A DNA stretch of 64,000 nt from Thermophilibacter gallinarum (GCF_014982725.1 NZ_JADCJZ010000002.1:372001-436000); one strand, 5' to 3'; counted from the first letter of the stretch, positions 41,113 through 50,053 are shown. Translations and numbers: made by a program. Notes: generated by a model from the letters alone, not told the origin.

Positions 41113-42030
41113 CTACGAGAGCTGCGTCACCTCGATGGAGCGCGCGATCTCGTCCACGAGCGCAAAGTCGCCCAGTCCCGCGCACATGGCGACGTTGCCG
41201 CCCGTGGCCATCGCGCGCACCAGGGCGGGCTCGACCTCGTCGCGGGCGCCGAGCCACGCGGAGAGAAAGCTCGCCAGCGTCGCGTCGCCGGCGCACGCGG
41301 TGGAGAGCACCTTCACCTTGGCCGCGCTCGCGCGCCAGACGTGCTCGCCGTTCGAGAAGTACGCGCCCTCGCCGCCGAGCGTCAGCAGGATGTTCTTCGC
41401 GCCCCGCTCGTGGATGTGGGCGAGCGCGGAGAGGATGTCGCCCTCGTCGGCGACGTCGACGCCGAAGATCTCCGCGACCTCCTCGTCGTTGGGCTTGATC
41501 AGCAGCGGGTGACGCTCGACGAGGTCGGCCAGGTGCGGGTGCGAGATGTCGAGCACGAACTCCGCGCCCTTCTCCTGGCACACGTCGATGAGCTCGTCGT
41601 AGTAGGAGGCGTCCATCTCGGGCGAGAGGCTGCCGGAGACCACGAGGCACTCGAGGTCGTCCAGGCCGCGCAGCAGCTCCAGCATCTCGAGCTGCTTCTC
41701 GCGGCTCACGGGGGCGCCTGCGTTGGGGAACTTGTACTCGCCCTCGGGCGTGGTCACGAAGATGTTGACGCGGGTGATGCCGTCGATGAGGACGGGGCGC
41801 ACCGGGCAGCGCTTCTCGGCCTCGCGGACGATGTAGTCTCCGGAGAAGCCGCCGAAGAAGCCCAGGATCACCGACTCGACGCCGTAGTGCCCCAGCGTGA
41901 AGGAGACGTTCAGCCCCTTGCCGTTGGGGGTGTAGACGGCGTCGCGCGTGCGGTTGACCTTCTTGGTGGTGAGAGTGTCCGCGTTGACGTTCATGTCGAC
42001 CGCGGGGTTGGTGGTGAGCGTGTAGATCAC
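41113..42030 (-). CDS. fruK: 1-phosphofructokinase
   Basis: 305 residues. PfkB family: TLTTNPAVDMNVNAD, YTPNGKGLNVSFTLGHYG (G-K-G substrate loop), LLIKPNDEEVAEIF and the catalytic CAGDATLASFLSAW, where the usual GAGD is CAGD (Asp retained). It makes fructose-1,6-bisphosphate from fructose-1-P delivered by the PTS permease at 42112. Second gene of the fructose operon, 81 bases after fruA with a hairpin in the gap. Confidence 0.92.
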   Translation of the reverse strand: MIYTLTTNPAVDMNVNADTLTTKKVNRTRDAVYTPNGKGLNVSFTLGHYGVESVILGFFGGFSGDYIVREAEKRCPVRPVLIDGITRVNIFVTTPEGEYKFPNAGAPVSREKQLEMLELLRGLDDLECLVVSGSLSPEMDASYYDELIDVCQEKGAEFVLDISHPHLADLVERHPLLIKPNDEEVAEIFGVDVADEGDILSALAHIHERGAKNILLTLGGEGAYFSNGEHVWRASAAKVKVLSTACAGDATLASFLSAWLGARDEVEPALVRAMATGGNVAMCAGLGDFALVDEIARSIEVTQLS

Positions 42031-42065
42031 GACTGCTCCTCCCGGCTCTTCTCGTATGGACAGAA

Positions 42066-42090
42066 GGGGCCCGGCGCGCGGCCGGGCCCC
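42066..42090 (-). terminator. Hairpin between fruA and fruK
   Basis: GGGGCCCGGC (42066-42075) and GCCGGGCCCC (42081-42090) form a perfect 10-bp stem with a 5-base loop. On the minus strand TTCTGTCCATA follows. Likely a partial terminator or a 3' stabiliser for the fruA message. Confidence 0.6.
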
Positions 42091-42111
42091 CGGACAAGTG
42101 CTCGCTCGGAG

Positions 42112-43617
42112 CTACTCGGCGACCTTGCCGCCGTTCTTGTCGTAGTCGTACTTCTTGAAGAGCACGAACAGGATGCCGCCGATGACCGCGCCGATGAGGA
42201 TCGCGATCACCCACTGCAGACCGCCGTCGACGACGGGCAGCACGAGGAAGCCGCCGTGCGGGGCGGGGTCGTGGACGCCCAGGAAGATCGTCAGGATGGC
42301 CGCGATGGCGGAGCCGAGCATCATGATCGGCATGACGGGCCAGATGTTCTTGGTCATGAAGGGGATGGCGCCCTCGGTGATGTGGGTGCAGCCCAGGATG
42401 AAGTTGACCAGGCCGGCGTCGTGGTCCTCCTGCGAGAAGTACTTCTTGCCCACGATGACCGCGAAGGTGGTGATCAGCGGCGGGACGATGCAGGCGGCGG
42501 AGACGGCAGCCATGAAGTTGGTGCCGAAGTTGTAGGCCTCGGTGCCCACGCCGGCGGCGATGGCCTCGGTGAGCAGCAGGGTGCCGGTGGTGTAGGCGGC
42601 CTTGTTGACGGGGCCGCCCATGTCAAACGCGCACATGCAGCCGATGGCCAGGCCCAGCGGGATCGGGCCGGCGTTGTAGAGGCCCTGCAGGAAGTCCATC
42701 ATCGCCTGGTTGATCGCGGCCATGGGGCCGGAGATGCCGAGCATGATGAGGCCGACGATGAAGGTGGAGCACAGCGGGTAGAGGAACATGGCCTTGAGGC
42801 CGTTGAGGCTCTGGGGCAGCCCGCTGAAGACCTTCTCGAGCAGCACGATGACGTAGCCGGCGAGGAAGCCGCCGATGATGCCGCCGAGGAAGCCGAAGCC
42901 CACGCCCGCGCCGCCGGCGTCGATGAGGCCGGTCTCAGCGTTGACGGGCAGGCCCTGGATGGAGATCATGCCAGCAACGAAACCAGGGACGAGGCCCGGG
43001 CGCTTGCCGATGGACTCGGCGATGTAGGCCGAGAGCACGGGCACCATGAGGTTCATGGCAATGCCGCCGATGATCTTGAGCATCGCGGCGAAGGAGTTGT
43101 AGTCGGAGGCCGTGGAGTCGTAGGACGTGATGCCCCAGAGGAACGACAGGGCCGTGAGCACGCCGCCGGCGACGACGAAGACCAGCATGTGGCTGACGCC
43201 GTTCATGAGGTGGCGGTAGATCTGGTGGCCGATGGACTCCTTCTCGACGACGTCGTCGTCGGAGGCGTTGGCGACCTCGGCCGCGAGCTCGCCCTCGGCC
43301 TTGGCTGCGAGCGCCTTGTCAATCAGGCCCTCCGGGTCCTTGATGGCGGCCGTCACGCCGACGCTGATGAGGGGCTTGCCCTCGAAGCGCTCGGGCTGGA
43401 CGTCCTTGTCGGCGGCGATGATGACGGCCTTGCACGCCTTGATCTCGGCGGGCGTCACCTCGTTCTCCGCGCCGACCTGGCCCTGGGTCTCGACCTTGAT
43501 GGTGAGGCCCTTGGCAGCGGCGGCCTTCTCCAGGGCCTCCTTGGCCATGTAGGTGTGGGCGATGCCCGTCGGGCAGCCCGTCACGGCCAGAAGGTCATAG
43601 GTGGTCTTCTCTGCCAT
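42112..43617 (-). CDS. fruA: PTS fructose-type EIIBC
   Basis: 501 residues from ATG 43617 with GGGAAGGAG upstream. Residues 1-100 are EIIB-Fru with the phosphocysteine in VTGCPTGIAHTYMA (C14 region). From about 150 the EIIC domain follows, with GIAMNLMVPVLSAYIAESIG, the MGGPVNKAAYTTG signature and GCTHITEGAIPF. There is no EIIA-Fru domain at either end and no separate fructose EIIA in the window, unlike many Gram-positive FruA proteins. It imports fructose as fructose-1-P for FruK. Confidence 0.92.
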   Translation of the reverse strand: MAEKTTYDLLAVTGCPTGIAHTYMAKEALEKAAAAKGLTIKVETQGQVGAENEVTPAEIKACKAVIIAADKDVQPERFEGKPLISVGVTAAIKDPEGLIDKALAAKAEGELAAEVANASDDDVVEKESIGHQIYRHLMNGVSHMLVFVVAGGVLTALSFLWGITSYDSTASDYNSFAAMLKIIGGIAMNLMVPVLSAYIAESIGKRPGLVPGFVAGMISIQGLPVNAETGLIDAGGAGVGFGFLGGIIGGFLAGYVIVLLEKVFSGLPQSLNGLKAMFLYPLCSTFIVGLIMLGISGPMAAINQAMMDFLQGLYNAGPIPLGLAIGCMCAFDMGGPVNKAAYTTGTLLLTEAIAAGVGTEAYNFGTNFMAAVSAACIVPPLITTFAVIVGKKYFSQEDHDAGLVNFILGCTHITEGAIPFMTKNIWPVMPIMMLGSAIAAILTIFLGVHDPAPHGGFLVLPVVDGGLQWVIAILIGAVIGGILFVLFKKYDYDKNGGKVAE

Positions 43618-43702
43618 TCTCGCTCCTTCCCTTTCTCTCTTCTCGACGCCCCCTGAGGCGTCGCACTTCCGCTGAGGCGCCCACGTGTCCGAAGCTGCAA
43701 TC

Positions 43703-43785
43703 TTCACGTGAACATCACATATGGTGATTATGCAACAAAAGAACGAAGAAAAACGAAAGAAAGAGAAAGAAAATCGGTTTCTTAC
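43703..43785 (-). promoter_or_regulatory. Regulatory region upstream of fruA
   Basis: The gap 43618-43997 (380 bases) has no gene. It has a perfect palindrome TTCACGTGAA (43703-43712), a dyad ATCAC-ATATG-GTGAT (43714-43728) and a run of CGAAAGAAAGAGAAAGAAAA (43754-43773) beside CGAAGAAAAACG (43744-43755), with another ACGAAAG at 43852-43858. Repeated CGAAAG half-sites are typical for FruR-like DeoR repressors. The fruA promoter should lie here; I cannot place it exactly. Confidence 0.5.
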
Positions 43786-43910
43786 GAAGGTATACCGCTT
43801 ACCGCCGCATCGCGCCCGCCGGTGGTTTCTCTTTTCTGGAACCAGCGCAAAACGAAAGGGCTCAATGGGGGTGGGCCAGCGACCGGATAAGGGCGGAAAC
43901 TGACAGAAAA

Positions 43911-43948
43911 GGGCGCTCGCGGCCCGTCCGGGGGACCCGCGAGCGCCC
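43911..43948 (-). terminator. Terminator of the ROK kinase gene
   Basis: GGGCGCTCGCGG (43911-43922) and CCGCGAGCGCCC (43937-43948) form a perfect 12-bp stem; on the minus strand CTTTTCTGTC follows the stem. A good intrinsic terminator. Confidence 0.88.
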
Positions 43949-43997
43949 AAAGTCGTCAGTCGGCCCGGCGCGGGGCGAGAAGGACGCCGTGCCCGGG

Positions 43998-44945
43998 CTA
44001 CGCCTCCCCGCGCAGGCGCAGCGCCTCGTAGGCGCAGCCGTACATGGCCGCCTGGTTGCCGAGGCCGGCGGCCTCGATGCGCACGTCCTTGCAGGTGGGC
44101 AGCGCGAGCTCCTGGAAGCGCTCGCGCAGGCGCGGCGCGAAGGTCGCGAAGGCGCCCGCGACGCCGCCGCCGATGAGGTAGAGCTCCGGGTCCATGACGC
44201 AGGAGATCTGCGACAGCGCGAGCGCCAGGTAGTCGCACATCTTGTCGACGGCGATGCCGGCGCACTCGTCGCCGTTCGCGAGGGCCTTGAAGACAGAGAG
44301 GGTGTCCGTGGCGTGCTCGACGTTCACGGGGGTCACGCCGCGGCGCTCGCACTCCTCGAGGTAGAGGCGGACGACGCCCTTGGCGGAGGCGTACTGCTCC
44401 AGGCAGCCGTGACGACCGCAGCCGCAGGTCAGCGGCTCGTCCCGCTCGACGGTGATGTGACCGATCTCGCCGCCGGCACCGAAGGCGCCCGCGACCAGGC
44501 GGCCGCCTGTGACGACGCCGCCGCCGACGCCCGTGCCCAGGGCGATGAGGACGAAGCTCTGGACGCCGCGCGCCGCGCCGCCCCACACCTCGCCGAGCGC
44601 CGCCGCGTTGGCGTCGTTGACGAAGGCGACCGTCGCGCGCGGGAAGGTGGCCGTGATCGCCCCGACAAGACCCTCGGGGTCGAGCTGGATGTTGGGCAGG
44701 AAGCCGACCGTGCCGTCGTCGGCGACGGGCCCGGGGATGTCCAGGCCGCAGGCGATGACGTCCGCCGGGGCGGCGTCATGCGCGGCGAGGACGCGCGTGA
44801 TGCCGGAGGTCACGACCGCATAGGCGTCGTCGTCAACGAGCGCCGGCGTGGGGATCTTCCGCTCCTCGAGCAGCTCGCCGTCAGGCGTGAAGAGGCCGAC
44901 CTTGATGCTCGTTCCGCCGACGTCGATGCCCAGTACCTTGTCCAT
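43998..44945 (-). CDS. ROK family glucokinase
   Basis: 315 residues. LGIDVGGTSIKVGLF is the phosphate-binding start, VNDANAAALGEVW and GTGVGGGVVTGGRLV are actin-fold signatures, and CGCGRHGCLEQYASAKGV is the ROK zinc/substrate motif with the E-x-G-H catalytic region in GAGGEIGHITVE. It phosphorylates glucose or another hexose with ATP. No winged helix is present, so it is an enzyme rather than a ROK repressor. It is transcribed alone. Confidence 0.92.
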   Translation of the reverse strand: MDKVLGIDVGGTSIKVGLFTPDGELLEERKIPTPALVDDDAYAVVTSGITRVLAAHDAAPADVIACGLDIPGPVADDGTVGFLPNIQLDPEGLVGAITATFPRATVAFVNDANAAALGEVWGGAARGVQSFVLIALGTGVGGGVVTGGRLVAGAFGAGGEIGHITVERDEPLTCGCGRHGCLEQYASAKGVVRLYLEECERRGVTPVNVEHATDTLSVFKALANGDECAGIAVDKMCDYLALALSQISCVMDPELYLIGGGVAGAFATFAPRLRERFQELALPTCKDVRIEAAGLGNQAAMYGCAYEALRLRGEA

Positions 44946-45110
44946 TTGCGTCCCCCTTCGTCAGGCGCGTCACCTACTCATCCCCAACGATGATACGGGG
45001 AGCCGCACCACGATGGTCGGACGAACTCGTGGCCGGTCGGAGCCTTCGGTGACGGGCGGCCGGAGGGACGTACGGCTACACTGGTGGGAGCCGAACGCAA
45101 AGGGGGACCC

Positions 45111-46646
45111 ATGGCCGAGACAAACGCCGCGCTCTCCAACCCGAGGGCAGACCTCGCCGCGCTGGACGCGCTCGAGCGAAAGCTCTTCTCGCTTCGCTAC
45201 GCGCTGGACGAGATCGGCTCGCTCGGGCCGGTGATCGACCCGCCCAAGGCGACCGCCGAGCGGAGCGAGGCCCTGGCCGAGCTGGAGCGCGCCCGTGTGG
45301 AGACGCTCTGCGACCCGGAGGTCGGCGACATGCTCGCGCGCCTCGCGGACGTCCCCGAGCTCCTGAGCGAGACGCGCCGCGCGCAGGTCCGCGTGCTCAC
45401 GCGCGACCGCGACGCCCTCGTGCGCATACCCGCCGAGGAGCAGGCCGCGTTCAGCCGTCTCACCTGCGAGGCGGAGGACGTCTGGCGGCGTGCGAAGGCC
45501 GCGGGCGACTGGGACGCCTTCGCCCCCTACCTCGACCGCATCGTGGAGGCGCGCCTGAGCATGGCCGCCGCGAGGGACGGCTCGCGCGACCCCTACGACG
45601 TCTGGCTCGACGAGTACGAGCCCGGCTGCGACGCCGCCTTCTACGACCGGTTCTTCTCGCAGGTCAAGGACTGCGTCGTGCCCCTTCTCGCCGACTGCGT
45701 CGCGAGCCGGCACAAGCCCGGCCGCGCGTGCGTGGAGGGCTCCTTCGACGTGCGCCGCCAGGGCGAGCTCGCGCGTGACCTCGTGGAGCTCGAGGGCCTG
45801 GACATGGACGCGCTCTGGCTCGGCGAGACCGAGCACCCGTTCACCGGCGGGCCTTCCTCGGGGTTCGTCCTCATCGCGAGCCACCCCCACAGAGACGACG
45901 TCCTCTCCAACGCGTTCTCCATGCTGCACGAGGGCGGGCACGCCCTCTACGAGCAGGGCGTCGACCCGGCGTACCGCCTCACCTCGCTCAGGGGCGGCAC
46001 CTCCATGGGCATGCACGAGGCGCAGTCGCGCTTCTTCGAGAACCTCGTGGGACGCTCGGCGGCCTTCGCGCCCACGCTGCTCGCCTCGCTCGAGCTGCGC
46101 TTCCCCGGGCGGTTCTCCCGCGTGACGCCCCGCCAGCTCTACCTCGCCGAGAACTGCGCCGAGCCCGGCCTCATCCGCACGGAGGCCGACGAGCTCACCT
46201 ACCCCCTGCACATCCTCGTCCGCTACGAGATCGAGCGCCTGCTGCTCTCCGGGGAGGCGCACGCGGCCGACGTCCCGCGCCTCTGGGCCGAGAAGTACCG
46301 CGCGTACCTCGGGCTCGAGGTGCCCGACCACGCCCGCGGCGCGCTCCAGGACACCCACTGGGCCTGCGGCGACTTCGGCTACTTCCCGACGTACGCGCTC
46401 GGCTCGGCATACGGCGCGCAGCTCAAGGCCGCCATGGTCGCCGACGGGGTCGACTTCGAGGGCGCGTGCGCGCGCAGCGACCTCGCCCCGATTCGCGCCT
46501 GGCTCGGCGAGAAGATCTGGCGCTGGGGCCGCTCGAAGGACTCCGACGAGCTCATCCGCGACGCGTGCGGCGAGCCCTTCTCGCCCGCGTACTACACGGA
46601 CTACCTCACCGAGAAGTTCTCCGCGATCTACCGTCTGGGGGCGTAG
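45111..46646 (+). CDS. M32 family metallocarboxypeptidase
   Basis: 511 residues from ATG 45111 with AAAGGGGG upstream. The zinc motif HEGGH at residues 273-277 (MLHEGGHALYEQG), the DPAYRLTSLRGGTSMGMHEAQSRFFENLVGRS segment (third ligand Glu in the E-x-x-S/R-F part) and RTEADELTYPLHILVRYEIE are all in family order. It removes C-terminal residues from cytoplasmic peptides. A possible -10 box TACACT is at 45077-45082. It is followed after 3 bases by dtd. Confidence 0.93.
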   Translation: MAETNAALSNPRADLAALDALERKLFSLRYALDEIGSLGPVIDPPKATAERSEALAELERARVETLCDPEVGDMLARLADVPELLSETRRAQVRVLTRDRDALVRIPAEEQAAFSRLTCEAEDVWRRAKAAGDWDAFAPYLDRIVEARLSMAAARDGSRDPYDVWLDEYEPGCDAAFYDRFFSQVKDCVVPLLADCVASRHKPGRACVEGSFDVRRQGELARDLVELEGLDMDALWLGETEHPFTGGPSSGFVLIASHPHRDDVLSNAFSMLHEGGHALYEQGVDPAYRLTSLRGGTSMGMHEAQSRFFENLVGRSAAFAPTLLASLELRFPGRFSRVTPRQLYLAENCAEPGLIRTEADELTYPLHILVRYEIERLLLSGEAHAADVPRLWAEKYRAYLGLEVPDHARGALQDTHWACGDFGYFPTYALGSAYGAQLKAAMVADGVDFEGACARSDLAPIRAWLGEKIWRWGRSKDSDELIRDACGEPFSPAYYTDYLTEKFSAIYRLGA

Positions 46647-46649
46647 GGC

Positions 46650-47123
46650 ATGCGAGCGCTCATCCAGCGGGTCGAGCGGGCGCAGGTGGAGGTCGACGGG
46701 TCCGTCGTCGGCAGCTGCGGCGAGGGATACCTCATACTGCTCGGCGTGGCGCCCGAGGACGACGAGGCGCTCGTCGAGCGCCTGTGGCGCAAGGTCGCGG
46801 CGCTGCGCATCTGCGAGGACGACGAGGGCAAGACCAACCGCTCGCTCGCGGACACGGGCGGCGGCGTCCTGGTGGTGAGCCAGTTCACGCTCTACGCGGA
46901 CGCCCGTCGGGGCAACCGACCGTCGTTCACCGGGGCAGCCCGGCCCGAGCTCGCGGAACGACTCTACGAGCGGTTCTGTGCGCTCGCCGAGGCGGACCTG
47001 GGCGCAGGGCGTGTGGGGCGCGGCGTCTTCGGCGCGGAGATGCGCGTGAGCCTCGTCAACCACGGCCCCTTCACCGTCCTGCTCGACACGGACGAGCTGG
47101 GCTGGAGCTCATCCAGAGGTTGA
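46650..47123 (+). CDS. dtd: D-aminoacyl-tRNA deacylase
   Basis: 157 residues. MRALIQRVERAQVEVDG start, LLGVAPEDDE, VSQFTLYADARRGNRPSF (the S-Q-x-T catalytic motif) and VNHGPFTVLLDTDELG (the cross-subunit Gly-cisPro motif region, here GPF rather than the usual GPVT) identify DTD. The GPF change may be worth noting because the cis-Pro is kept. It hydrolyses D-aminoacyl-tRNAs. It is translated together with the M32 gene upstream. Confidence 0.93.
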   Translation: MRALIQRVERAQVEVDGSVVGSCGEGYLILLGVAPEDDEALVERLWRKVAALRICEDDEGKTNRSLADTGGGVLVVSQFTLYADARRGNRPSFTGAARPELAERLYERFCALAEADLGAGRVGRGVFGAEMRVSLVNHGPFTVLLDTDELGWSSSRG

Positions 47124-47200
47124 ATGTCTCATTATCGCGAAGAGCCTCTGTCTGATGCTATTCTTAGCAGGTTGTGCATCCAAGACAGAAAGGTTCCCGT

Positions 47201-47689
47201 ATGAAGATCGTCGATGAGTTCAAGGAGTTCATCGCCCGCGGCAACGTGATGGACATGGCCGTCGGCATCATCGTCGGCGGCGCGTTCACCGCCATCGTCA
47301 ACTCCCTCGTGACCAGCGTCATCACCCCCGGCATCCACTTCCTCACCGCCGTCACCAGCTCCGCCACCGGCGGCGCCGCCGACGAGGCCAACAACATCAT
47401 CACCGGCCTCAAGTGGATGGTCCCCGGCACCGACGCCGCCCCCGAGTACATCGACCTCGGCGCGTTCATCGGCGCCGTGATCAACTTCCTGATCATCGCC
47501 TTCGTGGTCTTCTGCATGGTCAAGGGCCTCAACACCATGCGTGAGAAGATGGACGCCATCGCCAAGAAGGACGCCGAGGAGGAGGCTGCCGAGGAGGCCG
47601 CCGCCCCGCACTGCCCGTTCTGCCTCGAGGAGGTCAAGGAGGGCGCCACGCGCTGCCCGCACTGCGGCGCGGAGATCAAGACCGCCTAG
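47201..47689 (+). CDS. mscL: Large-conductance mechanosensitive channel with C-terminal zinc ribbon
   Basis: 162 residues from ATG 47201 with GAAAGG upstream. MscL core: EFKEFIARGNVMDMAVGIIVGGAF (first membrane helix), a loop with GLKWMVPGTD, YIDLGAFIGAVINFLIIAFVVFCMVK (second helix). After the usual C-terminal helix and an acidic Ala/Glu linker (about 122-136) comes a compact zinc ribbon with C138, C141, C152 and C155 (CPFC, CPHC). The channel opens at high membrane tension. The ribbon is extra to the E. coli protein. A possible -10 box TATTCT is at 47159-47164. Confidence 0.95.
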   Translation: MKIVDEFKEFIARGNVMDMAVGIIVGGAFTAIVNSLVTSVITPGIHFLTAVTSSATGGAADEANNIITGLKWMVPGTDAAPEYIDLGAFIGAVINFLIIAFVVFCMVKGLNTMREKMDAIAKKDAEEEAAEEAAAPHCPFCLEEVKEGATRCPHCGAEIKTA

Positions 47690-47716
47690 GTCCTCCCTCA
47701 ACACCTGCACGCAAAA

Positions 47717-47755
47717 GGCGCCGCCGGGTTTCTCGCCCGGCGGCGCCTTTCTCGT
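47717..47755 (+). terminator. Terminator of mscL
   Basis: GGCGCCGCCGGG (47717-47728), loop TTTCTCG, CCCGGCGGCGCC (47736-47747) and TTTCTCGT. The perfect 12-bp stem is preceded by AAAA, so it can serve both convergent genes. Confidence 0.92.
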
Positions 47756-47784
47756 CTGCCGACACGTGGCGCGGGGGCGCTGCC

Positions 47785-48750
47785 CTATGCCGGGACGCGG
47801 GACGTCACGAGCGTCATGTCGCCCGAGAAGCGCAGGTCTCCGCAGCCGGACGGAGCCAGGAAGTGCGTGCCGCGCGCAATCTCGTGCTCCACGCCGGCAG
47901 AGGCCGCGCGCACGATGCCGGACCCCTCGATCACGCTCACGCAGAGGAAGGGCCACTCCTCGGCCACGGCCTTCTCGCCCTCCACGCGCACGCGGTCCAC
48001 CACGAAGTTCGGGCACTCCATGAGCTCGGTCACACCGTCCACCTCGGGCGCCGTGACCTCGCCGGACGCCGGCGCCTGCTGCGCGTAGTCCACCACGTCG
48101 AGGCTCTGCTGGATGTGCAGGTCGCGCGGCTTGCCGTCGTCGCCCACGCGGTCGTAGTCGTAGACGCGGTAGGTGACGTCGGAGGACTGCTGGGTCTCCA
48201 GGATCAGCGTGCCGCCCTGGATGGCGTGGACGGTGCCCGGCTCGATGGGGAAGAAGTCGCCGACCCGGCACGGCACGAGGTTGAGCATGTCGTCCCAGCG
48301 ACCCTCCTCGATCATGGCCGCCAGCTCGGCGCGGTCGTGCGCGCGCTGGCCGATCACGATCTGCGTACCCGGGTCGACGGCGAGCACGTACCAGCACTCG
48401 CGCTTGCCGAGGCTGCCGTTCTCGTGCTCGGCGGCATAGGCGTCGTCGGGGTGGACCTGCACGGAGAGGTTGTCCTTGGCGTCGATGATCTTCACGAGCA
48501 GCGGGAACCGGTCGCCCTCGAGGTCGCCGAAGAGCTCGCGGTGCTCGTCCCAGAGCTCGGAGAGGTGCCTGCCCGCCCAGGCGCCCTCCGCGACCACGCA
48601 GTCGCCGTTGGGGTGCGCGCTGATGGCCCAGCACTCGCCGATCGGCCCGTCGGGAATCTCGTAGCCGAAGTCGTCGGCCAGCTTGCGGCCGCCCCAGATC
48701 TTCTCGTGGAAGATGGGCTCGGGAAAGATGAGGTCACGGGCATCGTTCAT
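47785..48750 (-). CDS. manA: Class I mannose-6-phosphate isomerase
   Basis: 321 residues, the short Firmicutes-type form. IFHEKIWGGRKLADDFG, VKIIDAKDNLSVQVHPDDAYA (zinc ligands Q-x-H) and FFPIEPGTVHAIQGGTLILETQQSSDVTYRVYDYDR (further ligand and catalytic Arg region) fit type I PMI. It interconverts mannose-6-P and fructose-6-P, consistent with the PTS-rich setting. Gene stands alone, convergent with mscL. Confidence 0.94.
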   Translation of the reverse strand: MNDARDLIFPEPIFHEKIWGGRKLADDFGYEIPDGPIGECWAISAHPNGDCVVAEGAWAGRHLSELWDEHRELFGDLEGDRFPLLVKIIDAKDNLSVQVHPDDAYAAEHENGSLGKRECWYVLAVDPGTQIVIGQRAHDRAELAAMIEEGRWDDMLNLVPCRVGDFFPIEPGTVHAIQGGTLILETQQSSDVTYRVYDYDRVGDDGKPRDLHIQQSLDVVDYAQQAPASGEVTAPEVDGVTELMECPNFVVDRVRVEGEKAVAEEWPFLCVSVIEGSGIVRAASAGVEHEIARGTHFLAPSGCGDLRFSGDMTLVTSRVPA

Positions 48751-48833
48751 GGCTGCTCCATCGGTCGGTTGCTGAGAAGGACGGGCGCCCGTCGGCGTCC
48801 CGCCCCATGATAGACCCTTAAGACGGGCTCGGA

Positions 48834-49763
48834 CTAGAGCGCCACCTCGTAGGTCGCGAGGACGTTCTCGTCGTGGTCGACGGCCGCGAGGGTGATCTCG
48901 CAGGAGGTTCCCTCGGTGACGGTGGCGACCCCGCGGTCGACGAAGAGGAAGCCCTCGGAGGTCTCCCCCGCCGCGGCCATGCAGTAGAGCGTGGCGTCCT
49001 CCCAGACGTCCGCGCCGTCGACCGTGGTCCTCGCGTTGGTGAGCACGAAGTCGACGTCCGTTCGGTTCTCGACGCTCACGAGGTAGCCCGTGTCGCCCAC
49101 GGGGTCCGTCCCGATGCCGGTGATCTTGACGAGCGCGGTCTCGTCGTCGCCCGCGACGACGTCGAGCGGGACGTCGACCTCGACGCTGGAGGTGTAGAGG
49201 AGCTGCCAGACTACCAGCTCGTCGGAGAACAGGTCCGAGAACTCCGTGGGCTCCGGGCCGTCATGCCCGACGTCGTCCACCGTCTCCTCGAGGTCGTCCA
49301 GGCCGCCCATCCCCAGATCGCCCGCGTTGTCGGACGGGTCTCGGTCCATGACGGGCTCGTCGGACGTCTTGGTGAAGACGAGCGTCTCCCCGTCGTAGGC
49401 GAGCGTGAGCCGCCCGTCGGCGAGGGGCGCGTCGACGCCCTCGCCCTCGAGCGTCAGCGTGAGCGTGTCGGCATCCCTGAGCTCCCAGGTGCCCGTCTGC
49501 TGCTGGCCGAAGGCGTCGATGAGCAGGTCCCCGTCGGAGTCCAGGTCCAGGGTGACGCGCATCCCGTAGGACTCCATCTCCTCGAGGGTCTCGGCGTCCA
49601 CGTCCCCCTCGTCGAACTCGGCCGACTCGAGCTCCCAGCTGCCCACGCAGCCCTCGACCAGGCCGGCGATGTCGGGGCTGGAGGGCGCCGCCCCGCAGGC
49701 GACGAGCGAGACGCCCAGGACGAGCGCACCCGCAAGCGCACCGGCCCTTCTCGTCCAGCTCAT
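48834..49763 (-). CDS. Lipoprotein of unknown function
   Basis: 309 residues from ATG 49763 (GGGGGTGG upstream). A lipoprotein signal peptide: RR, hydrophobic AGALAGALVLGVSLVACG with the lipobox LVAC (Cys23). The mature part has two beta-rich halves: about 35-120 (GSWELESAEFDEGD, GTWELRDADTLTLTLEGEG) similar to lipocalin-like/DUF5640 modules, and about 180-309 (a DUF5067-like immunoglobulin-type segment, VEVDVPLDVVAGDDETALVKITGIGTD). It is an envelope protein; no enzymatic residues are evident. Confidence 0.8.
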   Translation of the reverse strand: MSWTRRAGALAGALVLGVSLVACGAAPSSPDIAGLVEGCVGSWELESAEFDEGDVDAETLEEMESYGMRVTLDLDSDGDLLIDAFGQQQTGTWELRDADTLTLTLEGEGVDAPLADGRLTLAYDGETLVFTKTSDEPVMDRDPSDNAGDLGMGGLDDLEETVDDVGHDGPEPTEFSDLFSDELVVWQLLYTSSVEVDVPLDVVAGDDETALVKITGIGTDPVGDTGYLVSVENRTDVDFVLTNARTTVDGADVWEDATLYCMAAAGETSEGFLFVDRGVATVTEGTSCEITLAAVDHDENVLATYEVAL

Positions 49764-49774
49764 GGCCACCCCCC

Positions 49775-50053
49775 TCAGCCGCGCCGGCCGCGGTGGCCGC
49801 CGTGCGGGACCCCGTGGGCGTCGCGTGGGAGGAGAAAGCGCTCGCACACGTTGGAGGTGCGCAGGTACTCGGCACCGAAGGGGTCGACGGTGGGCACGAG
49901 GCCGTCCGGGCTCTCGGCAAAGTGGTCCTCGGGACTCGTGCGGACGTGCGGGTTGGTCAGCGTGTAGCCCCGGCTGCACGCACCCTGGTACAGGCCGGAC
50001 TCCTCGTGGAGCGTGAAGGTCGCGTAGGCGCAGTCTGAGCAGTGAAGTCCCAT
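49775..50053 (-). CDS. Small cysteine-containing protein
   Basis: 92 residues from ATG 50053 with GAGGGGG upstream. It starts MGLHCSDCAYATFTLHEESG and has CSRGY and NVCERF; the four cysteines (5, 8, 26 and in the CERF segment) could bind a metal. The C-terminus is Gly/His/Arg-rich. No known domain is evident. It is 11 bases upstream of the lipoprotein gene on the same strand and probably co-transcribed with it. Confidence 0.7.
   Translation of the reverse strand: MGLHCSDCAYATFTLHEESGLYQGACSRGYTLTNPHVRTSPEDHFAESPDGLVPTVDPFGAEYLRTSNVCERFLLPRDAHGVPHGGHRGRRG

Noticed and set aside
43714-43728. CRP-type site ATCAC-ATATG-GTGAT upstream of fruA.
   Set aside because: The half-sites do not match TGTGA-N6-TCACA, and the orientation is reversed; no CRP-family gene is visible. 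Kept only as a dyad in the regulatory region.
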